A stretch of DNA of 64,000 bases from Trileptium ribeirensis. Taxonomy: Eukaryota; Nematoda; Enoplea; Enoplida; Thoracostomopsidae. The DNA is taken from NCBI GenBank assembly GCA_030248225.1, contig JASANE010012242.1, forward strand, positions 1-64,000. Direction: 5' to 3'. Position 1 is the first letter of the stretch; each line of letters begins with the position of its first letter. The notes beneath the pieces were generated by a model. That model ran no database searches. It worked only from the letters and a program-made list of their open reading frames with translations, and had not been told where the DNA came from. The position numbers and the translations under genes were made by a program. Positions 59,216-64,000 of the stretch are shown here, in pieces.

Positions 59216-59655
59216 GATAGGGGAAAGATTGTGAAAATTTTGTCTCTGTGAAGCATAACTCATCTTCGATGAATATATTTCGACAATTTCTTATTCGATA
59301 ACAAAACAGATGTGGATATGCCTATTAGTTGAACGCGAACAGTTCCGACCATATCTTCGCCACCAAAATGGCACAAACAGGGTTAGGATTTTTTGCCAAA
59401 TCTAACAACACGGGTACCAGCCTTTCGCTGCCCATATCTGGTGACGCAGGCTTTTCATTGAAAAACCGAGACCGAGAACATGCTGAATTAGCTGATAGAG
59501 ATAAAGAACTTTGAGGACCACCGTTTTTTGTAAAACCATTTCTTGGGCCGCTGCGGTCTGAATATGGCTCGTCGACTCATCGCAAGAAATAGCCATATTT
59601 CAAATTTCGGCATGTTCTGCGTGTTATTTTACCTTTATAACGAATGTGTATTAGT
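59216..59655. other. Unassigned stretch
   Basis: Moderate GC; the frame at 59329-59514 resembles nothing known. Confidence 0.35.
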
Positions 59656-60320
59656 TTATCAAGCAAGCAGAATACGATCATTTGGCTATATATAGTCTAA
59701 CTAGACTATATTATACCTTTTCATGGAATTTCAAATGTTTTACAATAGGCAAACTCGATTTCCAAAATGTATTGTGTTTTCATCGTTTTTGGTAATGTAT
59801 TGCGTGCACGGCGACAAGAATGGCCTATATAGGTTTTTCGGTACGCTGAATACGGCGGTTTGGTTATATACAGTCAAGCGCTAATACTTCATGCCTTTTC
59901 ATATATTTTCAATGGGCTTAGGATCAATGAACCCGATCGCTACAAAAATATAATGTCTCCAGTATCTTGGTTATATTTGTTGCGTGAAAGGCATCAATAT
60001 ATGTCTGAATCGGTTTTTCGGTGCGTTGAATACGATGGTTTGGTTTTCTAGAGTCCAGTAAGAATACTTAATGACTTTTAAAGTATTTTCAGCGGGTTAA
60101 CGGTCAATGAGCCAGGTTTCCATAATATAGTCTGCATTCCGTAATTTTTAACATATAGCGTGCATAAACGCGAAGTGATGGATGATAAAGACTAATGGTC
60201 TATATATAGGGTTTTTAGTACTCTAGATACGGTGTGGTTTGGTTATCTAGAGATCAGCAGGAATACTTCTTGTGTTTTCAGTTGTTTTTGATGGGTTTAG
60301 GGTCAAGCAAGTTTTGGGGT
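59656..60320. repeat. Diverged ~180-200-bp tandem array, four copies
   Basis: Units recur at about 59669, 59847, 60027 and 60223 as GAATACG-TGGTTTGGTTAT followed by TAGAG/TACAGTC, AATACTT, TTTTCA and GGGTTTAGG-TCAA, with TATATAGG(T)TTTT(C/T)GGTAC before the next copy. Confidence 0.7.
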
Positions 60321-60759
60321 TTTCAATGGATTCAGGGTTATAAATGTATCATACACCAAAGCCTGTATATCCAATCGCTCGTAGCAATGTGTACTGAATG
60401 TGTAAACAAATCTATGTAAAACAAACAAGACAACTAAATAGTGTTCTACCAACAAACATTCAACTACCCAGCTACCAAAGCTTGAGCTACCGCCTTCATG
60501 CTCCCGTTTTCTAACTTATGCAAATTAGCTGCTCAAAAAACTGGTCTTGATGAAAACATGCTCGCTCTGTTTCACCCTCGCTTGCGAGATACTAGTATTA
60601 ATCGTCAAACAATAAGAAATATATATCATTTTGCCGGATATTTCTACACAGGTAAGACAACACAAAAATCTATTCCCACAGTGAATTTCTCGGCGATGAC
60701 TGAAAATTATATCGAATAGATGTTAGAAATATATTACGACTTTATTATACGCTGGCGTT
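60321..60759. other. Unassigned stretch, possible orphan exon
   Basis: A frame at 60498-60650 (LPFSNLCKLAAQKTGLDENM...) runs up to a good donor (ACAG/GTAAGA at 60651). No family was recognised and no partner exon was found, so it is not called as a gene. Confidence 0.2.
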
Positions 60760-61262
60760 AGATTGTGTTCACATTGCGTCCGATCCGAACCAAATCGCAC
60801 GTGTATGTTATATAGAGTGTGCATGCACACTGGATCCGATCCGAAATAATATGCACATTTTTTGCATCCGAATCGGATAAAGTGAGCAATAAATACAAAT
60901 ATATAGATACACAGGAATACGGCAGACATAGAGTTATTTTTGTCTGATCTGATCCGATGCAATGTGAACACACTTCAGGTCGAATCGGACACAAAGTGAA
61001 CACGGCCTAAGGGCTTGTTTCCATTGCGACCGATCCGATGGGAATTGTGTTCACTTTGAATCCGGCACGATTAAACTATATGCCTAATGTATGTGTGTAT
61101 GTAATAGTAATATTATATTTCACACTATATACTTCATCCGACTCGGATCCGAAAGAATTATATATGCATGCTATTTCGGACAGGATGCAGTGTGCAAACA
61201 CGCTATATAACATACACGTGCGATTTGGTTAGGACCAGACGCAATGTCAACACGACCTAAAA
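60760..61262. mobile_element. Large palindrome: two inverted ~245-bp copies
   Basis: The left half (60760-61010) starts GTGTTCACATTGCGTCCGAT and contains CCAAATCGCACGTGTATG. The right half (61016-61262) is its diverged reverse complement, ending GACGCAATGTCAACACGACC. Each half itself ends in similar strings (AATGTGAACACA, TTTCCATTGCGACCGATC), so two foldback MITEs inserted head to head is plausible. Confidence 0.8.
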
Positions 61263-61814
61263 GTAAAATTTTTTCGATTTGTGAAACTAGTTTAATTAAA
61301 ATTAACATTAACATACATTGTTGTATTGTTGTAGAACATTAACTACAATAACTGGCCGGAATCAGTAATAAACATATATATCTAATTTATAGGTTTCTGC
61401 TTAAATTAAGAAACTTATTCAAATCGATCTCTTCAAGCGCATGATTGAATTTATTACTCTTTGTGACTTCTATCAGCGGTTGTGTTCCAGCAAATTTAGT
61501 ATAGTTCTACAGAATGGAAATGTTCGAAGGATTGGAAAATAATAAGTATAGTTAAAACACTGCAAAGTTTGTAGTTTTATCAACGAACTGTGCTGCCAAC
61601 GAAGTCAAAGTGGTCGAAGTATGTCTCACTCGTGTCCGTCGTTACACAACGTTAGAATTACAACGGGATTCGTCGAAAAGATGACATATATACAGAAAAA
61701 CCTATCCCTCATGTACAATCATATGATTTGGAGGTTCCACATTTGTACAAATTCGGAAAAGCCAAGTGCGTTGAAACTGGACCAGCTTGAAGTCTCCTTG
61801 AATATTTTAGGATA
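61263..61814. other. AT-rich stretch, nothing recognised
   Basis: No array or motif seen. Confidence 0.4.
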
Positions 61815-62322
61815 ATGCGGCGTTCACGTTATAATGTCCTCAACGTTTGGAACCTATGTACACCACACAGTGTCAGGCACACTGTTGACAACATGGTGTC
61901 TTAGACACCCCATGTTTTTAATAATTTTTTCAAAGGTAGCTAGTTACGTGTATTACCACTTCTCGACAGTTTCGGGCACACCGTGTCTTCTGGCAGTTTT
62001 ATTGACTGTGTTCGGAATTATTTGAGCAATGTTCATATTGGCTAGATACAAATATCGTAAATTTAGAAAAAACTACACAGGACAGTTGACTAATAAACCG
62101 CATTAGCTACAGACGGTGTCCGTTATAGTTAATTCGCTCCAAATTGGTAGCTAAGGGTGTGTACGACACTGTCAAGAAAAACGTAGTAGCTAGGGGTGCG
62201 TGGTACACCCTCGGCAATTGATTTGCAGTATGGGTGTCACCCTGACTGTCTATACCGTAGGGTCGCGACTACAAGGGACAAAAGTTCCAAACAGCGGGGA
62301 CATTATATCGTGAACGCCGCAT
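61815..62322. mobile_element. ~508-bp element with ~36-bp terminal inverted repeats
   Basis: The left end ATGCGGCGTTCACGTTATAA and the complement of the right end (ATGCGGCGTTCACGATATAA) match with three or four differences, then both continue ATGTCC...GTTTGGAAC. Non-coding interior with GTGTC/GACAC strings. Its right terminal repeat overlaps a mariner-derived reading frame. Confidence 0.85.
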
Positions 62323-62489
62323 AAATGTAATGTCGCGGCATTATTAGATATATAATTGTCAGCATTCACAGTACCATCGAAAAACAAAGGCCCAAACCAC
62401 TGTCGCGCAATTTCACGGCTATTTCTATTAACTGAATACAGTCTTACTGCAGTTATTCGATTGGCCAAATTATGTCTAGTATCAGACAT
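62323..62489 (-). pseudogene. Internally deleted mariner-type transposase fragment
   Basis: From ATG at 62489 the minus strand reads MSDTRHNLANRITAVRLYS and NRNSREIARQW, a transposase N-terminal helix-turn-helix start. It passes directly into FGPLFFDGTVNADNYI, which in a full-length mariner lies ~200 residues later. The middle, with the first catalytic Asp, has been lost. Downstream the frame runs into the neighbouring TIR element. Confidence 0.7.
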
Positions 62490-62815
62490 TTAGTAATATG
62501 AGAGCTGAGCATGACAGCTCGATTCTTGTCTTTACTATACATATACACATGAATACATTGTAGCTGAGTATTTTATGAGTTAAAGGAATGGTAAGTTACG
62601 CATATATGTTGAAAAATTGATAACAATGCCAGGGAACGAGTTTTCAGGAAAAATTCTTTTCGGTTATGTACCAGAGATTTATTTGCCCTGTGGACTCTCT
62701 GCCAACACAAAGCACGTGTTGTTGCCCGGACTACACGACGAGGACGTGGTCCACAATCGTAGTCCACCCGTCCTTGCGCCCAACTAACCTCCCAAATGGC
62801 ACCTGGTGTTGTTAT
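62490..62815. other. Flank between transposon remnants
   Basis: No supported gene; may be the 3' flank of the hAT remnant. Confidence 0.35.
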
Positions 62816-63113
62816 TTACGCAATCAGTTTATGTTTAATGGCTTTGTTGAGCATCACTTGAGCCTCCACGGTACTGGCAGCCAGTCTTGATCGTTCTTTG
62901 CGCGTCACTCTGCCAGCGGTCGAAAACGTACGTTCTGATTCAGCACTAGATCCCTGAATTACAAGAATGCGCTGCGCGGCCAAAGACAAGCACGGAAACC
63001 GATATTTTTGCTGTCCCCACCATTCTAGTGGGTTAAAACTGTTGAACTCATCCGTGATCTGCAGATTTTTGTATCGTTCAATCTCACTGTTTACAAGCCC
63101 GTCCACTTCCGTC
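62816..63113 (-). pseudogene. hAT transposase C-terminal dimerisation domain
   Basis: The minus frame contains FNPLEWWGQQKYRFPCLSLA, AQRILVIQGSSAESERTFS and TAGRVTRKERSRLAASTVEA, the diagnostic hAT C-terminal block (L-x-W-W...P-x-L...A-x-x-x-L-x-I-x-x-S-S-x-x-S-E-R-x-F-S). It stops at 62816. A plausible acceptor TGTGTGTAG precedes it at 63114, giving ...TEVDGLVNSEIERYKNL. No catalytic part lies upstream in the window, so this is a remnant or the last exon of an element or domesticated gene whose rest was not found. Confidence 0.85.
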
Positions 63114-64000
63114 TACACACAAAACAAAAAATGAAGACAAAACGAAGATAAAATCCCATGGAATATCAGTGATTATTCTCCGAAATTCAAGAGAAACGTA
63201 TCTTACCAGATAATTACCCACTAAATTTATTATGAGAATATCCTTTAATTTAAGAGAATATTCACTGAAATCCACGAGAATGTTCATTGAAATCTCTCAA
63301 ACTTTTGAGCGTATATATTTCACCGAAATTTTTTAATACAATTTTAATGCAGTCTTAAAAATTAAATTTATACGGTTCCGTGCTTTTCAAAATATATTAA
63401 ATAGGTTTGCAGTACACCGCTTTAAACGTTCAGTGTCAATGTAGGCTACTCTCGCCGAGAAAACACACCTGTGTAGCAAACTTAAGCAAAAACAAGCATC
63501 CGTTCTAATGAACAAGCGCAACATAAAAAATGCACTAAACGCATCAAAAACAACATTAAAAATTCAACATCTAATGAAAACTGTCTATACAAATATATAA
63601 ATACATCTGCATCGAAATTGTATATCGGTTAAAACACAGGTGATGGTCTGTGATAGGGCGAGCGATTTAGAATACAGTCATCAGGATGCAGCGAGACCGG
63701 GTCACTATGTTGACCCGGTGACCCGGTTAGAAAAGTGACCCAAACTGACCCGGTTCCATCTCTGTTATGTACCCCACAGCCCAAACATGATTATTTTGAA
63801 GCTATAGCACAAATGTTAGAGCCATTGGACCCAGCACTACGAGACGGTTTTTGGCAATTTTTTTAGATTTTTTGGTTACCAAACAAATTCTTATAAAGCC
63901 TAAGTCGTTAACCCATGAACCAATTCCGCTGATTTTAGTGCATTCCACTCAGGTCATCAATGCGGCTCGAATGCTATATATGCTAAAACTATATATTATC
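63114..64000. other. AT-rich end of window
   Basis: GAGAATAT-type strings recur at 63170-63300. A cluster of GACCCGGT strings lies at 63694-63755. From 63788 the sequence resembles the 37540-37960 repeat (GAAGCTATAG...TTTTTGG). No gene seen. Confidence 0.5.

Noticed and set aside
60498..60719. Possible orphan exon with a good splice donor
   Set aside because: No recognised family and no partner exon; a single donor-like GTAAGA is weak evidence.

Overview
The window looks like AT-rich, transposon-rich nuclear DNA of an invertebrate, most likely a nematode. Three things point there. The one intact host gene is a two-pore-domain potassium channel with a GYG first filter and a GLGD second filter, as in nematode TWK channels. 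Its introns end in short TTTTAG or TTTCAG acceptors. A dispersed repeat carries runs of TTAGGC, the nematode telomere unit. The long introns argue against a compact Caenorhabditis-like genome. The species cannot be named from the sequence.

Layout. 1-1448: minus-strand gag and the first residues of the protease of a BEL/Pao retrotransposon, with one frameshift. 1698-3062: a foldback element with ~285-bp inverted arms around an SGNH-hydrolase-like ORF. 4125-5060: GC-rich inverted arms around a MULE-like transposase fragment. 5576-6105: a ~33-bp tandem array. 6106-12050: a GC-richer block with no recognisable gene and one perfect 37-bp inverted repeat. 12.4-16.5 kb: tail and endonuclease fragments of RTE-like non-LTR elements and a MITE. 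16.5-30.4 kb: mostly featureless, with a local duplication interrupted by poly(C), a telomere-repeat MITE, a dead mariner (23695-24996) and an exact 150-bp triplication.

30408-57304 (+): the host gene. Eight exons join in frame to 1,680 codons plus stop. Residues 1-440 form a standard K2P channel (M1-P1-M2-M3-P2-M4). Residues 441-1680 are a very long cytoplasmic tail, 1,100 residues of it in the last exon. The tail contains six copies of a Q-T-x-x-S-h-h-[D/N]-L motif alternating with short amphipathic segments, plus many TQT motifs resembling dynein light chain LC8 ligands. Its introns hold MITEs, tandem arrays, foldback elements and poly(C) tracts.

57386-64000: downstream of the gene lies a ~97-bp, eight-copy array that appears to derive from the last codons of the channel gene itself. 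After it come further tandem arrays, hairpins, a large palindrome, a ~508-bp TIR element, an internally deleted mariner N-terminus and a hAT dimerisation-domain exon on the minus strand. No ribosomal RNA, CRISPR or prokaryotic operon structure was seen. One degenerate tRNA-like sequence lies at 42183-42247.
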